Below the pieces are notes generated by a model, which worked only from the letters and a program-made list of their open reading frames with translations, did no database searches and was not told the origin of the DNA. Of a stretch of DNA of 16,635 bases, positions 1 through 7,172 are shown one piece after another; positions within the stretch are counted from its first letter, which is position 1; each line of letters begins with the position of its first letter. A program made the translations under genes and the position numbers. The stretch covers positions 1 to 16,635 of the forward strand of contig CAJKVX010000013.1 of assembly GCA_905203455.1 (NCBI GenBank), written 5' to 3'. This DNA is from an uncultured Eubacteriales bacterium. Lineage in GTDB: Bacteria > Bacillota > Clostridia > Christensenellales > UBA1242.

Positions 1-2
1 AG

Positions 3-575
3 TTAATAAAAAATTTACAAAAAATTTTGCTAAAAAAGGCAAAAGGTTTTTATTATCAAGAGGAAAGTTTTGAATATGTTATTGAGGCAAAGGAAAAACC
101 TTCTCAAAAAAAATCACAGATTTCAATGTTTGATAATTTTGTGAGCGATGACAATTTTGTTGGAGTTGATGGTTTTGTTGGTGCAGATAATAGTGAACAT
201 AAAGGTGATGATGAAAATTTTTTGTCAAGTGATGAATGTGAAAATTTTGAGGAAGGCGAAAACAAAAAAAATAAAAAAAATTGTCAAAAATGTGTCACTA
301 AAAATGGAAAAACGAAAAATCATGATGTAGAATGTGGGCAAGAGCAACAAAGAGTGACAGGGGGAAACTGCAATGGTGGAAAAATAAATGAAAGCAAACA
401 AACGCTTACTCTTTCTAAAAAGAAAGTTACCACGCACTTTGTTCCGCCTGATATGCTTGCTATTAAAATGTTGCTTGAAATTAATTCAAAAGAAATGAGT
501 TCAAACTTGTTAAATTTAAGTGATGAAGAATTGCTAAAACTAACGGTTGAATTGAAAAATGAATTAGGGTTATAA
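3..575 (+). CDS. Probable small terminase subunit, C-terminal part (5' end outside the window)
   Basis: The frame is open to the left edge and no ribosome binding site precedes the first in-frame start codon (TTG at 27), so the N-terminus very likely lies upstream. Two short segments fit the C-terminal half of phage small terminase subunits, which recognise phage DNA and hand it to the large subunit for packaging: LLKKAKGFYYQEE near the start, and KVTTHFVPPDMLAIKMLL about 125 residues later, resembling the usual 'KxxxxxxPDxxAxxFxLKN' block. These are normally only some 20-30 residues apart. Here they are separated by a low-complexity, Asp/Asn/Lys-rich insert with short NFV/GFV repeats, one CxxC (NCQKC) and two A8 runs. 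The C-terminus is a predicted helix (LSDEELLKLTVELKNEL). The DNA-binding domain expected at the N-terminus cannot be seen. Position just before the portal supports a packaging role, but the large terminase is not between them. It could instead be an unrelated phage protein; family call moderate. Confidence 0.5.
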   Translation, partial: LIKNLQKILLKKAKGFYYQEESFEYVIEAKEKPSQKKSQISMFDNFVSDDNFVGVDGFVGADNSEHKGDDENFLSSDECENFEEGENKKNKKNCQKCVTKNGKTKNHDVECGQEQQRVTGGNCNGGKINESKQTLTLSKKKVTTHFVPPDMLAIKMLLEINSKEMSSNLLNLSDEELLKLTVELKNELGL

Positions 576-597
576 AAATAATTTCAATTTTAAATTT

Positions 598-631
598 AAA
601 TGTAACTAAATTTTTGGTTGCATTTTTATTT
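598..631 (+). terminator. Weak terminator-like hairpin before the portal gene
   Basis: Bases 598-607 (AAATGTAACT) pair with 616-625 (GGTTGCATTT), a 10-bp stem with two G-U pairs and an 8-base loop, followed by a broken T run. It is weak as an intrinsic terminator and may act as a partial attenuator between the terminase-like gene and the portal. Its right arm and downstream sequence recur at the terminator after the last gene. Confidence 0.35.
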
Positions 632-641
632 ATAAAATTTT
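611..641 (+). repeat. Direct repeat copy 1 (portal leader)
   Basis: This stretch matches 16547-16577 at 29 of 31 positions; the mismatches are at 615 and 622. It includes the 6-mer GGTTGC, so it is not purely A/T. Here it overlaps the right arm of the hairpin ahead of the portal; the partner copy is the right arm and T-tract of the final terminator. Confidence 0.6.
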
Positions 642-658
642 TATTTAAAGGAGAAGAA

Positions 659-2593
659 ATGAAAAAAGAAGAAAAAAAACAAAATTCGCAAAAATTCTTT
701 TATGATAAGGAAAAAGACGAACTTATTGTTAATTCTGTTAAGCAAGATTATGAATTAAGAAGACAGGAAAGACGCCCATTTGACCTTGCTTGGGAACTTA
801 ACATGAACTTTGTTTTAGGGAATCAATATACCGCAATTTCCCCAACGGGAGAAATAAGTGATATTGAAAAATCTTTTTATTGGGAGTGCAGAGAGGTTTA
901 TAACCACATTGCGCCTATTGTTGAAACAAGGCTTGCTAAACTTGCAAAAGTTAGACCAACGCCAAATGTTAGGCCAACAAGCAGTGAGCAAAATGATGTT
1001 TACTGTGCAAAACTTGCAAAAGCAATTATTGATTACACAAGAAATAAATTACAAATTCCTAAAATCATAAGTGAAGCAACGGTTTGGAGTGAAGTTTGCG
1101 GAACGGCATTTTACAAAATTGTTTGGAACTCGCAGGCGGGAGAAGTTATTGCCCAGGAAAACGGAAAAGATATTTATTCGGGTGATGTTGAAATTTCAGT
1201 TTGCCCACCGTTTGAAATTTTTCCTGATTCTTGCAGTGCAAATGATATTGATGGGTGCACAAGCATTATTCACGCACGAATTATGCCAGCAAGTGATGTT
1301 GAGGCAAAATTTGGCGTTATTGTTGAAGGAAAAGACTTTGACACTTATGCCTTTGATAACCATGCTTTTCTTTCAGGAATTTCAGGAAGAAGCAATGTAA
1401 CCAAATTAACAACATTAATTAAACATGACCATTGCCTTGTTCTTGAAAAATATGAAAGGCCAAATGCAGACAATAAAAACGGAAAGTTAACCATTGTTGT
1501 TGGTGACAAACTTGTTTTTGATGGAGATTTGCCTTTTATTACAAAAGAAGATGGAAAACGGGGTTTTCCGTTTATTAGGCAAATTTCATGTGCTCAGGTT
1601 GGAATGTTTTGGGGGTCAAGCGTTGTTGAAAGGTGTATTCCAATTCAAAGGGCTTACAACGCAATAAAAAACCGCAAGCATGAATATTTAGCAAGGCTTA
1701 CAGGCGGGGTTCTTGCGGTTGAAGATGGCTCAGTTGACATTGATAACCTTGAAACAGAGGGGCTTGCACCTGGCAAAATTTTGGTTTATCGCAATGGGTC
1801 AACCATTCCAAGATATATGGACTCAGGTGAAGTTCCCTATGACTTTAACCGAGAGGAAGACAGGCTTCTTAGCGAGTTTATAACCGTTAGTGGGGTTAGT
1901 GAACTTATGAGAGACAGTGCAGTGCCTTCAACTGTGTCAAGCGGAACCGCTTTAAGTTTGCTGATTGAACAAGATGAAACAAGGCTTTCTGTTACTGCTG
2001 AATACATTAGAGAAGCAACTCGCAAAATGGCAGATATTTTGCTTAAACTTTATAAGCAATTTGCAACTACTAAAAGGTTATGTCAAGTTTGTGATGAAAA
2101 CGGAGATGTTGAGGTTTATTACTGGACGGGCAGTGAACTTACTTCTTGCGACATTGTGCTTGACACAGTTAACGAACTTACCGAATCTCCTGCACAAAGA
2201 AAAAGTTTAATGCTTGACTTATTTAAAATGGGGCTTTTTCATGATGAAAATGGCAAACTTTCAAACAGGGTTAGATATAAATTGCTTGAAGGCTTAGGCT
2301 TTGGAATGTGGGATTATGCTCAAGATGAAAGAGTTCTGCAAACAAGAAGGGCAATAAAAGAAAACTTAAACATGACGCCTAATTTGATTCCAAGCGAAAT
2401 TGATGACCATCAAATTCATCTTGAAGAGCACCGAAAATATATGCTTACAAGCGAGTGCGAAAAACGGGGTAAGCAATATAAAGATATGCTTAGTGCTCAT
2501 ATTGTGGCTCACAAAAACATGAGCATAAGTGACAATGCTTTTAAAAACATTACTAATGGAAATTTAAATAACAACACTTTAACTAATGTTTAA
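659..2593 (+). CDS. Phage portal protein (P22-like podoviral type)
   Basis: Portal proteins form the dodecameric ring at one capsid vertex through which DNA is packaged and ejected. The ATG at 659 is chosen over an upstream in-frame TTG at 614 because AAAGGAGA lies just before it and the upstream codons fall in an AT-rich hairpin. The product is 644 residues. An N-terminal charged helix leads into the portal core: YNHIAPIVETRLAKLAK (about 81-97) with the downstream RPTPNVRPTS, then the helix-rich AKLAKAIIDYTRNKL and TVWSEVCGTAFYKIVW (141-156). GMFWGSSVVERCIPIQRAYN (315-334) and the acidic/basic helices around 395-470 (LSEFITVSGVSELMR, SSGTALSLLIEQDETR) match the clip/stem and long-helix regions of P22-type portals, whose usual length is about 700. 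Scaffold and coat genes follow, as expected. The final ~30 residues are Asn-rich and look unstructured. Confidence 0.88.
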   Translation: MKKEEKKQNSQKFFYDKEKDELIVNSVKQDYELRRQERRPFDLAWELNMNFVLGNQYTAISPTGEISDIEKSFYWECREVYNHIAPIVETRLAKLAKVRPTPNVRPTSSEQNDVYCAKLAKAIIDYTRNKLQIPKIISEATVWSEVCGTAFYKIVWNSQAGEVIAQENGKDIYSGDVEISVCPPFEIFPDSCSANDIDGCTSIIHARIMPASDVEAKFGVIVEGKDFDTYAFDNHAFLSGISGRSNVTKLTTLIKHDHCLVLEKYERPNADNKNGKLTIVVGDKLVFDGDLPFITKEDGKRGFPFIRQISCAQVGMFWGSSVVERCIPIQRAYNAIKNRKHEYLARLTGGVLAVEDGSVDIDNLETEGLAPGKILVYRNGSTIPRYMDSGEVPYDFNREEDRLLSEFITVSGVSELMRDSAVPSTVSSGTALSLLIEQDETRLSVTAEYIREATRKMADILLKLYKQFATTKRLCQVCDENGDVEVYYWTGSELTSCDIVLDTVNELTESPAQRKSLMLDLFKMGLFHDENGKLSNRVRYKLLEGLGFGMWDYAQDERVLQTRRAIKENLNMTPNLIPSEIDDHQIHLEEHRKYMLTSECEKRGKQYKDMLSAHIVAHKNMSISDNAFKNITNGNLNNNTLTNV

Positions 2594-2596
2594 TTA

Positions 2597-2662
2597 AACC
2601 CTAAATTTTTAAAACTGAAATAATTAGGGGCAACAAGACCCTGATAGGCTTAGATTAGGGTT
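2597..2662 (+). other. Structured portal-scaffold intergenic element
   Basis: The 111-bp gap between portal and scaffold holds four short GC-containing segments in otherwise AT-rich sequence: A, AACCCTAA (2597-2604); B, TTAGGGG (2624-2630); C, ACCCT (2638-2642); D, TTAGGGTT (2655-2662). A can pair with D over 8 bp enclosing a B-C helix, or A can pair with B while C pairs with D. No T run follows, so it is not a normal terminator. A role in transcript processing or in setting scaffold/coat expression is possible but only inferred. Confidence 0.4.
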
Positions 2663-2704
2663 AAAGCAAATTTACTTTACAAAAAATTTTTTAAAGGAGA
2701 AATA

Positions 2705-3385
2705 ATGGAAGGAATGAATTTAGGGGAACAACCTAGTGTGCAAGGAATGCAGGGTGCAGGTGCACAGAGTGAAAATTTAAACAATCAAACAACGGCAAAA
2801 ACTGAAACACAAGGCTCCTCTTACGGAAAGTTTAAAGATGCAACAAGTTTACTTGAAGCGTATAACAATTTGCAATCAGAGTTTACAAGAAAAAGTCAAA
2901 AACTTGCGCAACTGGAAAAAGAGACCCTAAGCAAAGAAAATGATGCCTTGCACAAAGATAATAGTGCAAGTGAAAATAGGGAAGTGATGTATAAAAGTGC
3001 AACTTGGCGACAAATGGTGGCTGACTTTTTGGCAAAAAACCCACAAGCAAAAAGTGAAGCTAAGGAAATGAGCAAAATTTTGCTTAATAACAAAGACATT
3101 GCAACAAGCAAAGACTGCTTAAACCTTGCTTATAAACTTAGCCTTGCAAATAAATATGTTGAACCTGCATCTTTACTTAATAATGACGAGTTTTTAGAGA
3201 AATATGTTGCTTCTAATCCGCGCGTTCAAAAATTGATTATTGGCAATTATATCAATTCGCTAAAAAATCGCCCAACGGCTCCTGCAACAATTTCAGGAGA
3301 ACCAAAAAGCCTTAGCAAAAGTAATGCAAAGAAAATTTCAACTTTAACTGAGGCAAGAAAAACGATTGAAAAGATGTTTTTATAA
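2705..3385 (+). CDS. Phage scaffolding / capsid assembly protein
   Basis: Scaffolding proteins guide coat-protein polymerisation and leave or are degraded before DNA packaging. This 226-residue product sits exactly between portal and major capsid gene and has the expected make-up: a disordered Gln/Gly/Asn-rich N-terminus (1-40), then KFKDATSLLEAYNNLQSEFTRKSQ (about 42-65), a segment typical of these proteins, leading into a charged coiled coil (66-95). A helical, Lys-rich middle follows (WRQMVADFLAKNPQAKSEAK, 101-120). The C-terminus, after a Pro/Ser linker (189-208), ends in a basic helix (TLTEARKTIEKMF), where scaffolds of this sort often contact the coat protein. The start has AAAGGAGA seven bases upstream. 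There is no visible serine-protease motif, so no maturation protease is fused here. Confidence 0.8.
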   Translation: MEGMNLGEQPSVQGMQGAGAQSENLNNQTTAKTETQGSSYGKFKDATSLLEAYNNLQSEFTRKSQKLAQLEKETLSKENDALHKDNSASENREVMYKSATWRQMVADFLAKNPQAKSEAKEMSKILLNNKDIATSKDCLNLAYKLSLANKYVEPASLLNNDEFLEKYVASNPRVQKLIIGNYINSLKNRPTAPATISGEPKSLSKSNAKKISTLTEARKTIEKMFL

Positions 3386-3396
3386 AGGAGAAAATA

Positions 3397-4605
3397 ATGG
3401 TTACATTATCAAACGCAGACAAAGCGCTTAAAGAAGTTTACCTTGGCGTTGTTAGTGAACAACTTAACACCACAGTTAATCCACTGCTTGCAAAAATTAA
3501 CCAAACAACCAATGATGTTTGGGGCAGTGAAATCAAAAAAGTTGCACCTTATGGCTTAAACGGCGGTATTGGTGCAGGAACTGAAACAGGGGATTTACCT
3601 GTTGCCGCTGGAAACAATTATGAACAATTTACATTAACTTTAAAAAACCTTTACGGCAAAATTGAAATCAGTGATAAAGCAATGCGTGCTTCACTTAACT
3701 CAGCAGGCGCATTTGTTAATTTGCTTAATGCTGAAATGGAAGGGCTAATAAAAGCAAGTTCATTCAACCTTGGAAGAATGCTTTATGCTGACGGCTCAGG
3801 CAAACTTGCAAGCATTAGCGACAACTCAACTTCAACCTTAACTGTTGACACAGTAAGAAACCTTCTTGAAGGAATGGTTATTGATGTTGTTGATGGCTCA
3901 GGAAATGCAGTTACTGGGGCAACAGCAAAAAGAATAACCAGCATTGACAGAACAAGTAAAATTGTTACCCTTGAAAATGTTAGCCTTACTGCTAACCAGT
4001 TTAAGGTTGTTGAAGAAACTCAGCCAACACAATATTACATTTGTGTTCAAGGTTCTTTTGGAAAAGAACTTACAGGGCTTGGTGCAATTTTTACAAGCAC
4101 TGGAACTCTTTACGGATTATCAAAATCAACTTATAGTTGGCTTGTTCCATACATTAAAGATTTGAAAAATGATGGTTCAACCGTTCAAATTAATGATGTT
4201 AAAATTCAAACTGTTCTTGATACTTTAAGTGAAACTTATGATAGCAAAATTGACTACATTTGCTGTTCATCAGGTGTTAAAAGAAATTATCAAGATTATT
4301 TCAGTCAATACAGAACCAACATTGATTATCTTGACTTAAACGGCGGGTTTAAAGCAATTAGTTACAATGGTATTCCTATTGTTAGTGATAGGTTTATTGA
4401 AAACAACACCATGTATTTGCTTGACACTAAAGAATTCAACTTGCATCAACTTTGTGATTGGAAGTGGCTTGAAGGTGAAGATGGCAGAGTTATTAAACAA
4501 AATGCTAACAAACCAACTTACAGTGCAACACTTGTGAAATATGCCGACTTAATTTGCAACAAACCAGGTGGGCAAGCAAAACTTACAGGAATTTCAGAGT
4601 CTTAA
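3397..4605 (+). CDS. Major capsid protein (HK97-like fold)
   Basis: This is the main shell protein of the head. It follows the scaffold by 11 bp with AAAGGAG as its ribosome binding site. The 402-residue length suits podoviral/siphoviral coat proteins. The N-terminal helix (about 5-35) leads to a Gly-rich stretch GLNGGIGAGTETGDLP (53-68) that fits the extended E-loop; FTLTLKNLYGKIEISDKAM (78-96) and the following long helix (103-128) fit the spine-helix/P-domain region. Residues about 145-215 are beta-rich (TLTVDT, VIDVVDGSG, KIVTLENVSL, QYYICVQG) and look like an inserted domain. The C-terminus has the characteristic GGFKAISYNGIPIVSDRFI (316-334) followed by NTMYLLDTKEF. The exact coat family cannot be settled by eye. 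A tandem stop, TAATAA, ends it. Confidence 0.88.
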   Translation: MVTLSNADKALKEVYLGVVSEQLNTTVNPLLAKINQTTNDVWGSEIKKVAPYGLNGGIGAGTETGDLPVAAGNNYEQFTLTLKNLYGKIEISDKAMRASLNSAGAFVNLLNAEMEGLIKASSFNLGRMLYADGSGKLASISDNSTSTLTVDTVRNLLEGMVIDVVDGSGNAVTGATAKRITSIDRTSKIVTLENVSLTANQFKVVEETQPTQYYICVQGSFGKELTGLGAIFTSTGTLYGLSKSTYSWLVPYIKDLKNDGSTVQINDVKIQTVLDTLSETYDSKIDYICCSSGVKRNYQDYFSQYRTNIDYLDLNGGFKAISYNGIPIVSDRFIENNTMYLLDTKEFNLHQLCDWKWLEGEDGRVIKQNANKPTYSATLVKYADLICNKPGGQAKLTGISES

Positions 4606-4619
4606 TAAGCGAGGTTTTA

Positions 4620-5000
4620 ATGAAAGAGTATTTAGAAAAATATGATGATTTATTTGGATTAAGTTTAAGAATTAAAGAAATTGACAGCAACTATTTATTG
4701 CTTTTAAATAAAAAACTAAACAGAGTTGAAGTGCATAACACAAACCAGCCAATTACTAGTTTTGTTTGTGTTGCAGAACCCTTAGATGCAAGGCTTATTG
4801 TTAAACTTAAAAGAACAAGAAGCGAAGTTGCTCACAAATTTTTTGCTGAACTTGATGATTTTAATGAGAATTTAAAACAACAAAAAATGCAAGAGTTAAC
4901 CCAAAAAACTTATGACATTAATCATGAAATTGCTAATTACTCTTTCACAAAAAACCGAGATTTAACTGACAATGAAATTAAAAAAATAATAAACAATTAG
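4620..5000 (+). CDS. Small conserved-type phage head-region protein, function unknown
   Basis: I do not recognise a named family with certainty. The ATG at 4620 is preferred over an earlier in-frame codon at 4554 because GCGAGG lies 5 bases upstream and the earlier start would run inside the capsid gene. The 126-residue product has an N-terminal alpha/beta part (1-60) with YLLLLNKKLNRVEVHNTNQP, a beta-hairpin-like piece, then ARLIVKLKRTRSE and a long charged helical C-terminus (70-125) likely to form a coiled coil. Small proteins like this commonly sit between coat and neck genes in podovirus-like phages of Gram-positive bacteria. Its TAG stop is fused to the next gene's ribosome binding site (TAGGAG), so it is probably translated in step with the following gene. 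Confidence 0.65.
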   Translation: MKEYLEKYDDLFGLSLRIKEIDSNYLLLLNKKLNRVEVHNTNQPITSFVCVAEPLDARLIVKLKRTRSEVAHKFFAELDDFNENLKQQKMQELTQKTYDINHEIANYSFTKNRDLTDNEIKKIINN

Positions 5001-5009
5001 GAGAAAAGT

Positions 5010-5636
5010 ATGCTTAAAGATTTAATAACCATTGCAGCAACTTACCTAAAACTTGACGCAGTTAATGATTATTTGGCGTTGCTTGAAGAGCAAAGTTTAT
5101 CACAAACACAAGCAAACCAAGATGATGTTTTAATTGACCAAGAACCCGAGAATGAAACGGCAGCGCCACAAGAAATTAAACTTTTAACAAACCTTGCTAA
5201 CTTAGTTTTAAGGCAAATTGTAAGAGAATATATGCCACTTTTTGTTGAAGAAGAACTGATAAGCAATGAAAACTGCCAAATTGAATACAGCAAATTTAAA
5301 AACAGTGTTAACCAAGTTGTGGGAGTAAGTTTTAAAGACCACATAAGCTCAACTTTTAGAGTGTTTCCTGAATATATAAAGGTTGGGTATCCAAATGAAA
5401 AATATATTGTGCTCTATTCATATTTTCCACCTGAACTTAAAAACTTAACAGACAATGTTATTTGCCCAATGGGGTTAAGCCATGAAGTTATTGCCCTTGG
5501 AATTTGCGCCGAATATTGTTTAGTTAATTCACTTTTTGATGAAGCAGATATGTGGGAAACCAAGTTTGCAAACAGTCTTAGCAATGCGTCAAGAAGGTTA
5601 AAAGAACGCAAATTGCCAAGCAGGGGGTGGATTTAG
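5010..5636 (+). CDS. Neck / head-completion (head-tail connector) protein
   Basis: This 208-residue protein resembles connector proteins that sit under the portal after packaging, in the position of P22 gp4. An N-terminal helix (LKDLITIAATYLKLDAVNDYL) is followed by an acidic Gln-rich linker (28-55), then LTNLANLVLRQIVREYMPLFVEEE (59-82), the helix that in this group leads into a small beta domain (83-140, with IEYSKF and YIVLYSYFP). The last ~55 residues (HEVIALGICAEYCLVNSLFDEADMWETKF, then basic RRLKERKLPSRGW) are the most telling part and match the helical C-terminus of such proteins. The gene abuts the next one: its final codons contain GGGGGTGG, the ribosome binding site for the GTG start that comes straight after its TAG stop. 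Confidence 0.65.
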   Translation: MLKDLITIAATYLKLDAVNDYLALLEEQSLSQTQANQDDVLIDQEPENETAAPQEIKLLTNLANLVLRQIVREYMPLFVEEELISNENCQIEYSKFKNSVNQVVGVSFKDHISSTFRVFPEYIKVGYPNEKYIVLYSYFPPELKNLTDNVICPMGLSHEVIALGICAEYCLVNSLFDEADMWETKFANSLSNASRRLKERKLPSRGWI

Positions 5637-7163
5637 GTGTTTAATTTTTTAAAGTCAAATAAACCTTCAGGGCTTATAAGCAAAATAAAACTATCTGATT
5701 TTGAAGGTGGGCTTAACTTAAAAAAAGATGAAAATTTGCTTCCAATTAAATATGCCTTCACAACATATAACTTTTCACATGATAACGGGGCACTTACAAA
5801 GGGACTTGGCATTGCAGATTTTGCATCAACCTTGTATGGTCAAGGAGATGTAAGCGAAGATGCAGAGGTTGCACTTTCAAACATTGGGTCAATAATTGGG
5901 TCGTTTCATGCAAAAAAGTATGACTTTGACAATTCAAAGCGAACTGATAAATTAATGTTTATGTCAGCAGATAAAGTTTTGCACTATTTACCAATTGATA
6001 AAGAAGAAATTGACCCCAACACTTCGGGGGTTGAAACAATTCCAAACTTGATTTTTAGCGAAAAACCTGTTGCAATTAATTACAGACTGAATGGTCAAGA
6101 CTGCACAATATTTTCAAGTGCAAGCGACCCTATGATTGTTTGGGGGCTTACAGATTCAATAATAAAAGTTGCAGATGCTCCGCATATTTCAAGCATGGCA
6201 CTGCATTATGAAAGACTTTTTGCAACGGTTGATGGCGAGCAATCTAGCATTTGGTTTTCAGATGACCTTGACCCAACAAATTGGAGCGTCAGCCTAACAG
6301 AAGCAGGGTTTATTGAAATGCTTGATGAAAGGGGAGCCCTTAAAAAAGTAATTTCGTTTAATGATTATGTTTATATTTTCAGAGATTACGGCATAACAAG
6401 GCTTAGCGCTTATGCTGACCAAACAACTTTCAGCGTTGCTCAACTTTTTATTGCAAGCGGAAAAATTTATCCTAACACTGTGGTGCTTTGTGGAGATGTT
6501 GTTTTGTTTCTTGCAAGTGATGGGCTTTACAGGTTTGATGGTTTAAACTGCACCAAAATCATGACAAACATTGAAAATGGTTTTATTGGAAAAAACAATG
6601 CAAGTGCGGTTGCGGGATATTTTGAAAATAAATATTACCTTGCATGTAACTTTGCTTTTTTTGATGATAGTTTTGAAAATGAAGAAGATGCAACAAACAA
6701 CTGCTTGATTGAAATTAATCTTGACACCATGCAGGCAATATTTTTAAGGGGTGCTGACATTATTGACATCAACACTGTGCTTTGTGACAACTTTAATGGG
6801 GTTGTTGTTTGTGCAAAAAAGTTTGGAGAAACTTCTTACAAATTAGGGGTAATTGACCACAGTGGCAAAATTTTTGGTTCAACAACACACAAAGTGTGGA
6901 TAACACCCCAAACAGACCTTGGTTACCCTCAACGCAGAAAATGCGTTAGAAACTTTTTTATAACCTCAAAAACAGATATGAACATTGTGGTTAAAGATGA
7001 AGAGAATAATGAAACCATCATTTTTGTTTCAGGTTCAGCAAAACCTTCAACAATTTCAACAAGAATATTTGGCACAAAATTTTCTTTTGAATTTAGTTGT
7101 GATGAAGATGAGTGCAACATTTCAAACCCAAACATTTTAATAAAAATGGATAATAGGTTTTAG
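5637..7163 (+). CDS. Tail hub / packaged-DNA stabilisation-type virion protein
   Basis: A 508-residue beta-rich protein that begins with GTG directly after the previous stop. Location after the connector protein and overall character suggest the role of P22 gp10 (472 residues) or a podoviral nozzle protein, which plug the portal and hold DNA inside. Visible repeats of a beta-propeller kind run through the centre: HYERLFATVDGEQSSIWFS (190-208), LKKVISFNDYVYIFRDYGI (235-253), VVLCGDVVLFLASDGLYRFDG (282-302) and a further AGYFENKYYLACNF (326-339). The N-terminus has DFEGGLNLKKDENLLP (21-36), a segment often seen at the start of this class. The C-terminal part (from about 420) is another beta domain. 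No catalytic motif is seen. The family call rests on order and repeat style, so it is moderate. Confidence 0.6.
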   Translation: MFNFLKSNKPSGLISKIKLSDFEGGLNLKKDENLLPIKYAFTTYNFSHDNGALTKGLGIADFASTLYGQGDVSEDAEVALSNIGSIIGSFHAKKYDFDNSKRTDKLMFMSADKVLHYLPIDKEEIDPNTSGVETIPNLIFSEKPVAINYRLNGQDCTIFSSASDPMIVWGLTDSIIKVADAPHISSMALHYERLFATVDGEQSSIWFSDDLDPTNWSVSLTEAGFIEMLDERGALKKVISFNDYVYIFRDYGITRLSAYADQTTFSVAQLFIASGKIYPNTVVLCGDVVLFLASDGLYRFDGLNCTKIMTNIENGFIGKNNASAVAGYFENKYYLACNFAFFDDSFENEEDATNNCLIEINLDTMQAIFLRGADIIDINTVLCDNFNGVVVCAKKFGETSYKLGVIDHSGKIFGSTTHKVWITPQTDLGYPQRRKCVRNFFITSKTDMNIVVKDEENNETIIFVSGSAKPSTISTRIFGTKFSFEFSCDEDECNISNPNILIKMDNRF

Positions 7164-7172
7164 GAGAATATT

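Noticed and set aside
614..658. TTG-initiated extension of the portal
   Set aside because: The codons fall in a hairpin and A/T-rich leader; AAAGGAGA clearly serves the ATG at 659.
4554..4619. Upstream start of the 126-residue gene inside the capsid gene
   Set aside because: No ribosome binding site there; GCGAGG precedes the ATG at 4620.
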